Positions 1 through 11,503 of a stretch of DNA of 64,000 nucleotides are shown in pieces. Origin of the DNA: Nannochloris sp. 'desiccata' (lineage: Eukaryota > Chlorophyta > Trebouxiophyceae > Chlorellales > Chlorellaceae); contig JAGTXX020000006.1 of the NCBI GenBank assembly GCA_019044685.2, positions 558,001 through 622,000 of the forward strand, written 5' to 3'. The notes below the pieces were generated by a model, which made no database searches, was not told the origin of the DNA, and worked only from the letters and a program-made list of their open reading frames with translations. Position 1 is the first letter of the stretch. The number at the start of each line of letters is the position of its first letter. Made by a program: the position numbers and the translations under genes.

Positions 1-2629
1 TAACCCCGTTGGTTTACTTTCTTCCTTGAATGCAGGCCTCTTTACTTAATTACGTCTTACCAGTGGTACGTATCTCTTAATTTAATTTTTCTTTTAGAAA
101 AACAACAAACAAAAACGAGCACTGCTATGATGAAGATCGAGAATAAACAGACTAGAGTTTCTGAGATTAATCATTGACGACTACGTTTCTCTTGGCTGTC
201 TGAGCATTGTTCTTTTTTCTTCTATTACTGGCGAGCCCTTAGTTACTTGATCAAAGGCCGTATCTATATCTACACGCCTCTTCTTTTACTATACACGTCC
301 TCAATAAAGTAACCAATATTGAAAAGGCTTTTACAAAGTTGGCCGCCGGGGTTTTTCAATCTCCGAGTGACCCGTTCCCTTAAGCCAAATTAATGAGGTC
401 GTTCAGGTGTTATGATCAAGGCACCAGCGGTTGTTGACCCGAGAGCTCGCTATCTTGCCGGCTATTTTTGCCCCAGCAGGACGATGTTCTCGGATATCTC
501 TCTTGACACCCTTTTTTTCTTCTACCAAAAAATACTCCCGTCATATATGAAACTAATCTTTGTTGTTTCGACTGCGGTTGTTGTTATACTGCAGGTAGAT
601 TAATTTTCTCAACGTAACGAAGACATGTACTATCTGTAGAATAGAATATTCCCCTTTCAATTTAGGTAAGAGGGAGGCAGCAATATATCTACATTATTTT
701 ATTTTTATTTTATTTGCTATCCGACGGTCGAGCGTGAGATACATGGTTTCCCAGGCTCATACTTATCGGTAGCTAGAGCGGAAGGGTGTGTACCTTTAAT
801 AGTTCCCTCTACCGCTATTTCCCGGAGATGGCATGCGTATGCACCCATATATTACTTCCCCCACCACTACCACCCCACCACCAGCTATGGGGGAAAAAAA
901 TCAAAAAAAACTTGCAATAAGCAGCTTATTTTTCTTTCTTTCTTACCTTCCTTACTACTTCTATTCTACAGGTATTTTCTCCACCTAGATGACTGTATTT
1001 ACGGGTGTTACCAATACTAGTGGTGAGTCTAATAGGAATGCTTTTTCTCTCGTTCTAGGGATTAGCTTTTCAACAAGCAGGCGGGTGGTATTGAGTTTAG
1101 TATTCCCTTTTTTTTTTAATATTAGATATGGAGCAGTGTATATGCGTGGTGACGATAACTTTGAGGCTGTTTCTGAAGCTTTCGAGCCCTGATTACACCC
1201 AAACCAAAAACGACTTCTTCTTCCACTGAGCGCTGAAAATATACACTGCTCCACTCTTTTTTCTAGTCTTTCTTTTCGGGGTTTCTGTTGCTTTTCCGTT
1301 TTACATAATTGAAAAGGGGTTTCAATTTATCCTAAAGACGAGGAAAACATTTGGCCTGCGTTGCTTGTCAATGATGAAACAAGCCGTCGAGTACATTGCC
1401 GTGATGTGCAGCTGGGCCCCTGCTTTGCAGGAAGAACCTACCTGGCGGCGTCACTGGTCCCGGTCTCTCATTCACCAAAGCCCAGTGGTAACGGACGTAC
1501 AAGGCTCTTGTACGCGGCCTGGTTGCCTATTCGCTGTGGAAATAGTCTCTCAAGTCCGTTTACGGACTTGAGCCGAGCCTTTTTGGTGTGAGAGACCACT
1601 TATGGGGTCGGCAGGACACACATGGCGCAGTAATGCTGCTGTCTGAGGCATGCATGCAGGTCAATATAACTGTGCCTGCAAGATACTTGTTTTGTTACTT
1701 TTCCTTCTTATTCAACGCAAACTTTTCCGACTTTATTTATTTGCTGGCTATTGTCTAGCAGGTTTTCTTTGTTTCCCTTTTCTTCCTTTCTTTTCTTTGT
1801 TCCCCTATGATAGATATTTCCACTTGGGCGTTTCTCAAAAACATTCGCAGTGCCCGATCTAGAGCTTTCGCCCTTTGCCGGGCTTGAGAGCTGGTGCGGC
1901 TCATTCTTCCTTGGATGTCTGAGGGGATTCTTGATATATGAAAGTCGAATTAGAGACAAGGGCTAGGGTTAGGGGGTGTGAATCCATGTGTTGAACTCTT
2001 TACTAACTCTCTTTTTTGTTTTCTTACAATGCAGGTGTATAATAAATAATAGTAAAAATGAATGATCCCTGGTTCACAACACATTTTTACCGCTGCCTGG
2101 TCTGCCAGATACTTGATAGTACAACTGCTCTTGAATAGTACAACTGTTGTGCTTACTGTTATCCTTCATTTGCTCTTTGTATAAACTGTTTAATATTGCA
2201 TCTCTTCCAGTAAACCTGTGGGCTTTCCTTCCTTCTTGTATTGCTGTATTTTCTTGCTTTCTTCCCCTTCTCTCTTTCTCCATGGTGAATGTTCCAAATG
2301 ACGATAACAAATATTTTTGTCTTCTTTCCACTGAAATGCCCCTTGGGGGATTTGAGGAAAATTCCAACGCTGTGTCAGGATTCGTATGGAACATCACATG
2401 GGGAGGGTTGGGAATTTATTTTGTTTTGATTGTGTTTGTCTGTTTAGGCAAGGCAGGTACAGGGGGAGAGTCGTCTCACAGGTTTTTGCAGTTACAGTCA
2501 GTTAGTTAAAGAAGGGAATAGGGAAAGATGTACTTTATCACACAGGGATATAAAAAAATTGCATGTTTTTAGTTATCTATTAACTATTTATCTATCAAAG
2601 GTAGGAAAAAAAACAGTTTTACTTCAAAT
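1..2629. other. Gene-poor AT-rich left end
   Basis: No open frame here looks like a conserved protein. The stretch is AT-rich with many pyrimidine tracts followed by CAG (for example near 33, 970, 594 and 2033), so short exons of a gene entering from the left cannot be excluded. One possible 30-nt exon lies at about 36-65, between a GCAG and a GTACGT. A GC-rich foldable block at about 1353-1660 is listed separately. A TTAGGG-like stretch lies near 1963-1976. Confidence 0.5.
1353..1660. ncRNA. Candidate structured non-coding RNA
   Basis: This GC-rich block stands out from AT-rich surroundings and folds well by eye. GGTCTCTCA at 1462-1470 plus CACCAAA at 1473-1479 pair with TTTGGTG and TGAGAGACC at about 1581-1597, leaving a two-base bulge. 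Inside that stem are two perfect hairpins: GTACAAG/CTTGTAC at 1497-1513 and CAAGTCCG/CGGACTTG at 1551-1570. Outside it CCTGC/GCAGG forms a small hairpin near 1419-1431. An ATGATGA (1372-1378) and a GTCTGA (about 1641-1646) resemble snoRNA C and D boxes on the plus strand. I could not match the whole to U1-U6, SRP, RNase P or U3, and the strand is not certain. Confidence 0.35.
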
Positions 2630-4360
2630 CTAAAAGCCGATGAAGTCCGGGAGAGGCGCTTCCGTTAGCCGTCGGGGTTGTTTTTTAGGTGGCTGATCTT
2701 CTTCTTCCTGATCTTCACTCGTTTCTCCCTTGCCGTGTTCTTTTTCAATCGCCTCAGCATCGCTATTTGCGTCACGACTTTCTTCGCTGCTAGCAGCAGA
2801 AGTGACCGGCTGCTTCTCCTCCCCATCGCCTTCCCCGTCACTGTCACTAGATTCGTCGTCTTCTCCCAGTTTTTCTAGTTTCTCTTCTTCATCAACAGGA
2901 AGTTGATCGAAATACCGACCCCGACGTCTCTTCCTCTTCATTGGCTTTCCATCAGTATCACCACCGCTGCTGCTACTCCGTTGCTTCTTCGGGTCCCTTT
3001 TCTTTTTTACTCCTCCTCCTTCTTTTCCTGCGACTAGTTTACGTTCTTCTTTGATCTGCTTCAAAGTATAATGCTTCGACGCACATTTCACTCCAGCAGC
3101 ACAATACCCACGCAAAAATGCAGCACATTGAGGAGCGTCCGCGGGAAGATCTACATGTAAATAAGGACATTGAGTGTTTGTACACCGCCCTTGTAGATAA
3201 TGAACACACATTGGCATCAGCTCAGGTCGACGTTGATGTTGTAGTGGACATGCAGCACCTAGCGCACATTTGCCTCGAAGCCATAGTGGACATACAGCTC
3301 GTTTCGTGGGATCATGCCGAAGGGGGCACCCTCGCCCTCGCCGAGGACATCTGCCTGTGTGGCAATAGACCGGGCAATAGACAAGACGACCTCCTTTGAG
3401 ACGAGACATTGGCTTCTTGTGTTTTAGAGTATTAGCATTTTGTTGCTTTTGGGTGGCTAATTGTCTTGAAGCAGAGCGAGTAGAGAGGAGGTTGGTGCGA
3501 CTGCTAGAAGCAATGGCAATGGCAGGGGTGGGAGCAGAAGTAGAGGGCTTGGGCTTGGTCTTTACTGCACTCCTATTCATTGTAATATTACTAACAGTAT
3601 CACCATTATACTGTAATTTGAGCGATCTTCCTTTTCCTTTTGGTCCCCCTCTTGAATACAATTGGCCTCCAAGACGGAGAAGTTGCATAGCATGCTGTGT
3701 GGAAGGCTGAGCGGTCTTTCTTCCTTGGTGCTTTCGTACGAGCTCAGAAGCTGCTGAAATACGTTTACTGCGTTTGCGGAGTTGTAGCTCTGCTGCAGAT
3801 AGTGGTGTTGCTGTAGCGGCGGCAGCAGGAGCAGGAGCGGACGACAGTGGCGGACCTGCTGCTGCTGTTGATGCTGATTGTTTTTCAGTTTCTCCTCCTC
3901 CTATACTTTGACGGACATACGTATTCCAGCGTTGTTTTCCTGGACGAACTATAGACTTCACTTTCCCTGCTTTTTGAACAGCTGTCTGTGCCCTTGTGGT
4001 CGCCGGCAGCGCCAAAGGTGGCGCAGCAGCAGCAGCAGAATCCTTTGGCCGTTCATATGTGACGCGATCTCTATTTAATGACGCAGGGGGTGCTGCTGCC
4101 GTTGGTTTCGGAGCAGGATCTCGAGCCAAAGCAAATTTGCCAACCTTCTTCAACGCCGGTTGCTGCTCACGGCCGGCATCCGCTGCTGGTTTGGGCTTTG
4201 GAGGAGGATTTGGCTGAATAGGGGCAGAATTCGGGCCACTCTCAGTTCTCACCCATTTATTCTTGCCCTTGAGGGACCCTGACTTCCCACCACGCATCCT
4301 ATTCTGCCACCATGAAGTGATCTTAAATAATTTACTATATTTCGATGCATTGACCAGCAT
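2630..4360 (-). CDS. CCCH zinc-finger protein, ZC3H3-like
   Basis: Single-exon gene of 576 aa. Residues about 327-430 hold a tandem array of CCCH fingers (runs such as YCPVYCHTGRC, CPLWLRGKCALG, CVHYLQGRCTN, CAAFLRGYCAAG, with closing His residues). The spacing and the wording around each finger are closest to ZC3H3, a nuclear protein of mRNA polyadenylation and export that contacts CPSF. The N-terminal 320 residues are low-complexity, rich in Pro, Ala, Lys and Ser. The C-terminal 130 are first basic (KKRDPKKQ, KRKRRRGR, likely nuclear localisation) and then acidic. The ATG at 4358-4360 is the first of the open frame. Another nuclear CCCH mRNA-processing protein is the alternative. Confidence 0.75.
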   Translation of the reverse strand: MLVNASKYSKLFKITSWWQNRMRGGKSGSLKGKNKWVRTESGPNSAPIQPNPPPKPKPAADAGREQQPALKKVGKFALARDPAPKPTAAAPPASLNRDRVTYERPKDSAAAAAPPLALPATTRAQTAVQKAGKVKSIVRPGKQRWNTYVRQSIGGGETEKQSASTAAAGPPLSSAPAPAAAATATPLSAAELQLRKRSKRISAASELVRKHQGRKTAQPSTQHAMQLLRLGGQLYSRGGPKGKGRSLKLQYNGDTVSNITMNRSAVKTKPKPSTSAPTPAIAIASSSRTNLLSTRSASRQLATQKQQNANTLKHKKPMSRLKGGRLVYCPVYCHTGRCPRRGRGCPLRHDPTKRAVCPLWLRGKCALGAACPLQHQRRPELMPMCVHYLQGRCTNTQCPYLHVDLPADAPQCAAFLRGYCAAGVKCASKHYTLKQIKEERKLVAGKEGGGVKKKRDPKKQRSSSSGGDTDGKPMKRKRRRGRYFDQLPVDEEEKLEKLGEDDESSDSDGEGDGEEKQPVTSAASSEESRDANSDAEAIEKEHGKGETSEDQEEEDQPPKKQPRRLTEAPLPDFIGF

Positions 4361-4909
4361 TGGCGATGCATCCTTGGCTTCTGGCGTTATTCATGCTGCG
4401 ATGGTTGAACACATTTTTGCGATTATTTTATTTGCTTTTGGACACCGAAAATGAATTCGTTTCCCTTTCTTCGCGGAAACTAAAAAAATTCAAACGTCTT
4501 CAGCGAATCTCCAAAATGGCATCTTGCCGCTAGAGATCTAGTGCGTCAAAACAATGTTTGTTCTTACCTTTTAAGACATTGTATTGATCAAAAAAGCTTG
4601 CGAACGGGCTTCAAAGCCAGCAACTTGCTCGCTTATATGCCATCAATCTAGGATTCCACTCCAACAACTTGAAGCGTTTATTCGTTAAAGAGAGCATCTG
4701 GAAGTATACTACCTCTTCTCGCCGGCTTACAAACCTTTGTACAGATTGATACGTTAGTAGACTCGCTTTCTCAAGGTACGTGCTCGCCTCCTCACATCTT
4801 GTCGCTGCAGGCATTGTTAACGCCTCGTCGCATCTTGCCTCTTTCCTTCCCCTCAAATCTCACGCGTTTGAAAGCTCAAACCATTGAACTCTGCAGAGTC
4901 TTGACTGTC

Positions 4910-4918
4910 TATAAAAAG
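4910..4918 (+). promoter_or_regulatory. TATA box of the SPX fusion gene
   Basis: TATAAAAAG lies 46 bases before the ATG at 4964, in the 600-bp gap between the divergently transcribed zinc-finger gene and the SPX gene. The short distance implies a short 5-prime leader. It is a sequence match only. Confidence 0.45.
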
Positions 4919-4963
4919 CCACTAATCACAATTTCGTTATAAGAAAATAATAAGGAAATAAAA

Positions 4964-5631
4964 ATGAAATTTGGAAAAAGACTTCAAGCCGAGGCGGAAC
5001 GCCGGTGGCTTGGTAACTATATCGATTACAAAGCCTTAAAGCACGCCATCTACGCAGACGTTTCTGCCAAAGATCCTACTGGGGCTGCGTTCGACGATGT
5101 ACTCCGTCAAGAACTTACAAAAGTAAACTCTTTCTATACTGCTAGGGAAAACGAGCTGGACGCTGCAGTGACGGTAGCCTTGGGCAGCACAGCCCACCCT
5201 GACGCTGCTGCTGCAGTCGCGGCATTACGCCCAGAGCTTCAAGATCTTCGTAAATATGTCGTTCTAAATTACATTGCAGTGGTCAAGGCGGTGAAGAAGC
5301 GTAATCGCCACTTGCGTGCTGCACTCCCCGAGGCAGTTGCCGTTAAAGCGGTAACCATCTTGGCTGCCGAGTACTTTTTCACCTCTTTACGCTTGGCTGG
5401 TCTGACTACACGTGCTGAAATTTTTGCTCAGGAACTTTCAACAAATTTTCCTCCCTCTGCTGCTGGCAAAAAAGGCAATCTAACTTCTTCTTTTTCAAAA
5501 AAGAAAGAAGAGGTCTTGGCGGATTATAGCTGCCCAATCTGTTTGGGCTTGCTGCATAACCCTGTTGTTCTTTCGTGTGCCCATCGCTTCTGCTGGGGAT
5601 GTTTGGTGACATACGCTACACACCACCATGC

Positions 5632-5674
<43 letters not shown>

Positions 5675-7951
5675 GATAATAATATCAAATCCTCTCCATT
5701 TGCAAGTAAAGAACAAGAAAAACAAAATTCTTCCTCCTCGCCGTCTTCTTCTCCAAGAGTGATCACCTCCACTGCCGCCTCTATCAACCGGCCTGCAGTC
5801 TGGGAAAGCGAGTCTTCTGATGATGAAAATGCGACTGTAGCTACCTTTGGCTGCCCATGTTGCCGTAAAGACCAGCTTCTCGATTTAGATAGGCTTCAAG
5901 TTGATCCTCACTTGAGTTCTTTTGTCAACCGACTGAACGCTCAGCAGCAACAACAACACCGTAAGCAGCAACAAGGTGGCAGTGGTTGTCAAGTAGTAGT
6001 AACAACTACCGTAGAAGATGAAGAAATGCCTGATGTACTTGTTCTGGACCTTGAAAGAGACCAGCAACAGCAGAAGCACGCTGTAATACCTGCAAGCTCT
6101 CCTATCGCGATCACTACCACCGCCTCGACAGCGGCACAAATTCAAAATCCTACTGCTACTGCTTATGCTGCTGCTGCTTCTGTTGATTTACAAGATAGTG
6201 GTAAGAAATCTGCTCTTTTGGCTGTTGCTGCTGAAGACATGGCATACCAATTCCCCTCTGTGGTTCCTCAAGAGCTGTCTTCATCGTCCCCTTTTGCTGC
6301 TTCTGGAATTTCTTCCTGCCCTCCTTTACTGCCCCCTCAAATCCCAGAGCACCGTGGCCGTCTCACTGTCTGTCTCGATCTCGATGGCACCCTCGTCACT
6401 ACCTTCACTCCTAAAAGAGCCCCCTCTTTGCCTCATTCCATGGTGAGTTACATTGTCGGTCGAGGCGGTCGGCTCAACCCAGCAGGTGTCTATGTCGTCG
6501 AACGACCTGGTCTTGGCCAGTTTTTACAACAGCTGGGAACTTTCGCTGAAGTTGTCATCTTCACTGCTGGATTAGAGGATTACGCTCAACCAATTCTTGA
6601 TGAAATTGATTCACGATATGGGAAAATTCCGTACCGCTTGTACCGCCCAGCCACTGTCCAGGCAGATGTCTACCCTTGTGTGAAAGATTTGTCACTCTTA
6701 GGGAGAGAATTAAATCGGTGTGTATTGTTGGATGATACACCGTTGGCGTTCTTTTTCCAGCCGGACCACGGGGTACCTATTCTTCCTTTTAAAGGCGATG
6801 CCGATGATCGGATGCTGACTGAAGCTGTCGCACCCTTGTTGGAAGCTTTAGCGAATGAAAAAGATGTTTCAAAGCATCTTTCTAAGAGATTTAATATGAG
6901 GAAATGGTTTGCTGCACAAGGATTGGGACGTGAGCTGGCGGTTCCCTCGGCTGCTATGGTAAAGAAATCAGCAGCAGCGATGCTGCCAAGAGCCCCATCT
7001 GCTCCTATTATACCAACCACTGCTGCTGCTGGGAAGAAACCTTTCTCTCTGCACAACGCTCCTGCTTCACAGATTCTTAACTGTACGATTGATACCTTAG
7101 ATACTACTACAGAAGCTCTCCTCGTCTGTGATTTCGATAAAACTTTGACCGACTGGGATTCTTGTGAGCGTTTATGCGACGAGCTCACTCCCGAGCTTAC
7201 GTCTCTTCTCTCCCAAATTGAAACTCCAGCCAACTTTATTCCCACCACAAATACCGTCTTCCAAGAAATGCAACGTCGAGGCATCTCCCGTGATCAAATT
7301 GTAGCTACGTTGCGTACTAGCATGGCAAAAGAGATTCCACGGGGCACTGAAAATTTGTTGAAATGGGCTGCCGCTGAAGGTGGAGTGAAGACATACATCC
7401 TCTCTGATGCAAATTCGTTGTTTATTTCACATATTATGACTGCCGCAAAGCTGCATACGTGTATTGCTGGGGTCGTGACGAATACAGCATCGTTTGAACG
7501 CCTTGATCTTTCTGCTGTGGGAGGTCTGGCAATTGAGAACAAAACAAATTCTCCTCAATACCGCTTAAAAATTCAACCCCGCCATGATGAAAGTCAACAT
7601 GGGTGCCATGGATGCCCTCTCTGCCCTTCAAATCTCTGTAAAGGCAGAGAATTAGATACATTACGTGCTGTGCACCCTCATCGTCAACGCATCGTGTATA
7701 TTGGTGATGGAGCAAATGATCTGTGCCCTGCATTGTGTTTAGGACCTGATGATGTTGTCTTAGCTAGATCTGAACACCCTTTGGAGGCATTGATTTCTGA
7801 ATTAAATAGTGCTGCCACTTTGGCAGTTGACGATGAAAATGGTGAAAGTGAAAATGATCTTAACCAAAGAAGAGTAGTGGCTCAAGTACGGAAGTGGAAG
7901 TGCCATGAAGAACTTGCCAAACTTGTGAAAGAGGTAACCACTGGTTTTTGA
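4964..7951 (+). CDS. SPX-RING-FCP1-type-PHOSPHO1-type fusion protein
   Basis: Intronless 995-aa protein with four recognisable parts. An SPX domain fills residues 1 to about 165: it starts MKFGKRL, and LNYIAVVKAVKKRNRHL carries the Tyr/Lys/Lys-Lys cluster that binds inositol pyrophosphates in SPX proteins. A C3HC4 RING follows at about 189-305 (CPIC, CAHRFCWGC, CPCC), split by a long poly-Ala/Ser insert. An FCP1/SCP-type HAD phosphatase lies at about 465-625 (LDLDGTLV, VERPGLGQFL, LLDDTP). A second HAD phosphatase of the PHOSPHO1/PECP1 family lies at about 715-985 (DFDKTLTDWDS, SDANSLF, GDGANDLCP). SPX-RING alone is the plan of the plant ubiquitin ligase NLA. Plant PHOSPHO1 relatives release phosphate from phosphocholine and phosphoethanolamine during phosphate starvation. 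I infer a phosphate-homeostasis protein; activity of each part is untested. Confidence 0.85.
5630..5671 (+). repeat. (GCT)n microsatellite coding poly-Ala
   Basis: About fourteen GCT/GCC codons in a row encode poly-alanine inside the RING domain, between its first and last metal-binding pairs. Such runs slip easily, so the length may vary between strains. Confidence 0.85.
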
Positions 7952-8779
7952 TGCTCATAAAATCCCTTGATATCGAGGATTTCCCCTAAAATTTCAATAA
8001 AAAAAATAATGAATCAGCAAACTGTCTAATAAACATTTTTGAATCTCTTTACTTTGTCCTTATCTTGTTGGAATGTATTCCCCTATGTATACTACTTTTT
8101 GAACTTCGTATATACCTCCAGACCTTTCTAGACCTCGTATTTGTATAGAAATCCCCCTTTTGTTCCTCTGTAGAATGTTTTCTTCCCCTGACAACAGCCA
8201 TTTAATTTTTGATTCTTTTAGAAATTCTGAATTTTGTTTGTTAAAGTAGGAAAGGCTGAAGCCAAACTCTCCTGTAAGAATTAAACCTTGATTTATATTT
8301 ATTAGTTGTAATTAACAGCACAGGAGGAAAGAGGCGTCAAAATAAAGAATGATGGTGTAGAGAAAAAAAAAGAATTTTCCTCCTCGTGTTGGGAGTTTCA
8401 AGGAGAAAAAGATGGAAGAAGGGAACTAAAACTTCATTTAAGAAGCAAATGCTGATTCTTTTCTATTCTCTTTTTAAATTACCAAGTATCAGGGGCCAAA
8501 GGCTGTAAATTTCGTTGGGGGAGAGAGCTGTTGCAGTTTTCCATCAACCAAGCAACTAATTCTGCTGTGTCGAAAGAGAGTCAGTTCAGTTGTAGGTACG
8601 ACGTATAATCAATCCATATACAGGTTCAAAAGGGAAGTGCGCCATTTATTCTAATTGTAGTGATATTATTGATAACTTGGAAGAAAGAAAGAAAATTTTC
8701 CAAAGCTAGCGCCTCCAAAATTAGTTATTTATCAATCTAAGTAAAAAGAGAGAAAAAATGGAGAAGGGCGTAGGGAAAG
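7952..8779. other. Convergent intergenic region
   Basis: Between the 3-prime ends of the SPX fusion (plus) and the KH gene (minus). It is AT-rich and holds AATAAA-like words (7998-8003 and 8341-8346) that could serve polyadenylation. I see no gene in it. Confidence 0.5.
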
Positions 8780-10718
8780 CTACCGTTCTCCAGCTACACT
8801 CCCATTATTACTTCCTCTAACATGTGCAGCCATCACTGTCCTAGGGGAAGGCCGTCTACCTCCATTTTCATTCTCATAATTCGTACCGCCACCACCGCTC
8901 CCATTGTAATGATGACCATGTTCAGTATTGCTGTTACTACCGTACGAGTGATGTTGTTGTGGTCTACCGTACGAGTGATGGTGATAGTATGTCGTACCAT
9001 TACCATGGTTTGCTATCATTGCGTATTGCTGTTGTTGATGCATCATCATCATCAAACTACTCAATCGTTGCGCCATTAAAAAATTTGCATATTGAACGTT
9101 CTCTGGTGATCCAGTGATTGTTATGTGCGCTATATTCGGTTGATGGTGTGTCGCAGATATTCCTTTCCCACCACCAAGTTCTACTTTGATACGCACGCCT
9201 GCAGCAGCTTGGACATCTTCAATGCCACCACTGCCACGTCCTTGGCCGACGACGAGGGTGGCTTGATCATCGGGTAAAGGGAAAGTCATGGTGGCTAAGC
9301 TGTCCATACCGTTCGCGTACATGGTTTGATGACCATTACCACCAGTAGGAACAGCAGTAGCGTATATGGCGCTTGTACGGGGACTTGTACCAGCAGAGCT
9401 CATTCCACCACCAGTGGCAGTGTTACCATTCCCAGCAGCTATGTAGGGTTGGTAGCCAATGTGCTGCATTGCATGCACAGACTGCGGTGTAAGTACGTAT
9501 GGAGAGCCGTTAAACGCACCCCCAGGGATAGCAATACCGCCACTGTTACCGGAAGGAACAGAGGAATAACTACTTGGCAGCTCAGAGTACATTTGGAATT
9601 TAGGATCTTCTGTTTGTTTTAAAGTTAATAAAGCAATAGCCTTTAAGCAGTTATCAGTCGTTCCATTGATAGTGACTATTCGATGGTTGAGTCCTGCAGC
9701 AGGACCGTCTGGTGCAGTAACTCGGATCTGAGTTTGAGTATCTGCTGCGTATGCTTTGACTGTGGTGCCCATTTTGCCGATGATAATTCCACAGAGGGGT
9801 TGTGGAACAAGAAGCTTGATAGCCAGATGGACTGGGTGTGATGGTGTTACTGAAGAATCTGGGTCAAAATTAGGCGAATCGTGTCCCTCAATGGCAGTTT
9901 TGGTGCGGGGAGTGACGGGGGCTACACCTTCTCTTTGGAGTTTGGCAAAGACGAGGCCGAGAGCAGCAATGATTTGCTTCAATCCACCAGACACGAGTAA
10001 AGTACGTTCTGTTGTGCCTGGGTAGTATTCTCCAGACTTTGAGAGTTGTATCCGAGAGAAAGTTTTGGCTTGGAACTCGTTAATATTGCCACCAGCCTGG
10101 ATGGGATTAAAAATAAGATGTTGAGATGAGATGATCTGAACAGAAATACGAAGGTTTAATCTTCAATACATGTCTCGTTTTCGTCCTTACCTTTCCTATG
10201 ATTGATCCAGCCGCTGCATTGGATACTAGCAGCTTGGAGTAAAGCCGGAAGCTAGGAGAGGACGCATTGTTAGCAGAGGCACCTGAACAGTTTAAAATAA
10301 AGGAACAGTTTAAAGATCATGGCGCGCTTCAGTGTCCTACTAAATTTAATCGCAATAAGAGTGGGCATCGAAAGCAGTTCCGGAAGTGTAAACGAGCTTA
10401 TTATGCCAGAGGTGGATTGTTAGTCTTCATGCTAGTCAACTTCTTCTTCTTAGCAATGTTACACTCACCGGCAGTCTCATTTAACCAATTTCTCATTTTA
10501 GTTGGTAATGCGCTAGGGCTATCGCCTAAGGCCTCTTGGTTACGACAATCCACCCGAACCTGCATTTTGGAGGGAGATGAGAAGCAGGGTCGTGAGTCGC
10601 TGTTTCCGGGAAAGTTAGGGCCCCAAAAAATAATAATTAAATAATGTGCTATATTGCTTACGTTTAGCTTTGGAAGCATCTCCGTCGGTTCTGTTGGAGA
10701 TAGTTCTGAATTATTCAT
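8780..10718 (-). CDS. Three-KH-domain RNA-binding protein (PCBP/NOVA-like)
   Basis: Four exons in transcript order: 10718-10662, 10559-10469, 10282-10191 and 10096-8780. Every junction has GT-AG ends and matching phases, giving 518 aa. KH1 straddles the third intron (SKLLVSNAAAGSIIGK then AGGNINEFQ). KH2 begins HLAIKLLVPQPLCGIIIGKMG and also has the GxxG loop. KH3 (ATLVVGQGRGSGGIEDVQ) is less canonical in its loop. The rest is low-complexity, rich in Gly, Ser, Asn, His and Gln. The three-KH order fits the PCBP/NOVA/plant KH family that binds C-rich or UCAY RNA and controls splicing or mRNA stability. The specific target is unknown. The divergent neighbour PAC3 starts 250 bp away, so the promoter is probably shared. 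Confidence 0.85.
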
Positions 10719-10966
10719 TGAATTTTGTTCTTGCCCACATAGACCTTCCGCCGCTGCTCAGTGCCCTTGACAATTGTTTAAACTATATTTTTATCAAGTT
10801 CTATAGTGTTTTCTGATAATGGGGTTTGGTGAGAGAGGCGCAAATTTAAATCAGTCTGGAGGAAAGAATTCCATTCGTTTCGACAAGACGGTCAATTTTG
10901 TAGCCCATTTATGACCCTCTGGCAATATGGCACTCTTAGATATCTTAATTCGCTACATTAGAAGCC

Positions 10967-11371
10967 ATGGCTATGCCTACAGGCTTCCCCGTTCGCACTA
11001 GCACTGCGACCATCACACTAAGAAATGGCGTTGAAACCAGTGTCTTCATTTCAGCTTATGCCGACAGAATCATGTTTATAGTAACTCAAGTGGGTACTCT
11101 GGGCACTATGGTACAAGCTCAAAAAGAAACAGTGCTAGGAGGTGGCACCACTTTTAGCACCGCCACGCTCCTTGGCACCCGGGATGACCCCGTACCTGAG
11201 CTGTGTGCACGGCAACTAGTAGAAAAACTTTCTCAAGCAGGGTGTGACTTGCCAATATTGCTGTGTCTAGGTTTACAGCGGGACCCAAGTGGTGAAGATA
11301 GGGATCCAAGTTTGCAACGAGAATTGATGAGCGGTATAATCGACGCTTGTTTAGCTAATCCTCTTTGGTAG
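10967..11371 (+). CDS. PSMG3: Proteasome assembly chaperone 3 (PAC3/PSMG3)
   Basis: 134 aa, the usual length for PAC3. The core VTQVGTLGTMVQAQKE matches the family pattern (VTQ-G-MGTL), and later TATLLGTRDDPVPELCARQLV and a final LW follow the same order as in mammalian PSMG3. PAC3 pairs with PAC4 and helps arrange alpha subunits in the early 20S proteasome ring in the cytosol. There are two close in-frame ATGs (10967 and 10973); I took the first. The gene runs toward the APC8 gene on the other strand, only 130 bp away. Confidence 0.75.
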   Translation: MAMPTGFPVRTSTATITLRNGVETSVFISAYADRIMFIVTQVGTLGTMVQAQKETVLGGGTTFSTATLLGTRDDPVPELCARQLVEKLSQAGCDLPILLCLGLQRDPSGEDRDPSLQRELMSGIIDACLANPLW

Positions 11372-11503
11372 ACGCACAAACAATAATACATACATTCGAT
11401 ATAAAACTTTTTTGCAACGCAACCTGTTCGTAAAAAATCATATCTAGCTCTTGTTTTACAGATAGAAACAAGAAGAATAGAACTCAACTCGATCAACTAT
11501 TAG

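Noticed and set aside
412..603. 63-codon plus-strand frame
   Set aside because: No similarity to a known fold and a tract of phenylalanines from a pyrimidine run; likely chance.
1436..1600. U1 snRNA
   Set aside because: ACCTACCTGGCG resembles the U1 5-prime end, but the stem-loop I U1-70K motif and a good Sm site are missing.
3118..3710. Plus-strand frames opposite the zinc-finger gene
   Set aside because: Antisense to the CCCH array and its linker; no independent support.
6670..7284. 204-codon minus-strand open frame inside the SPX fusion gene
   Set aside because: It is antisense to the conserved HAD domains and shows no motif of its own; it is a codon-bias shadow.
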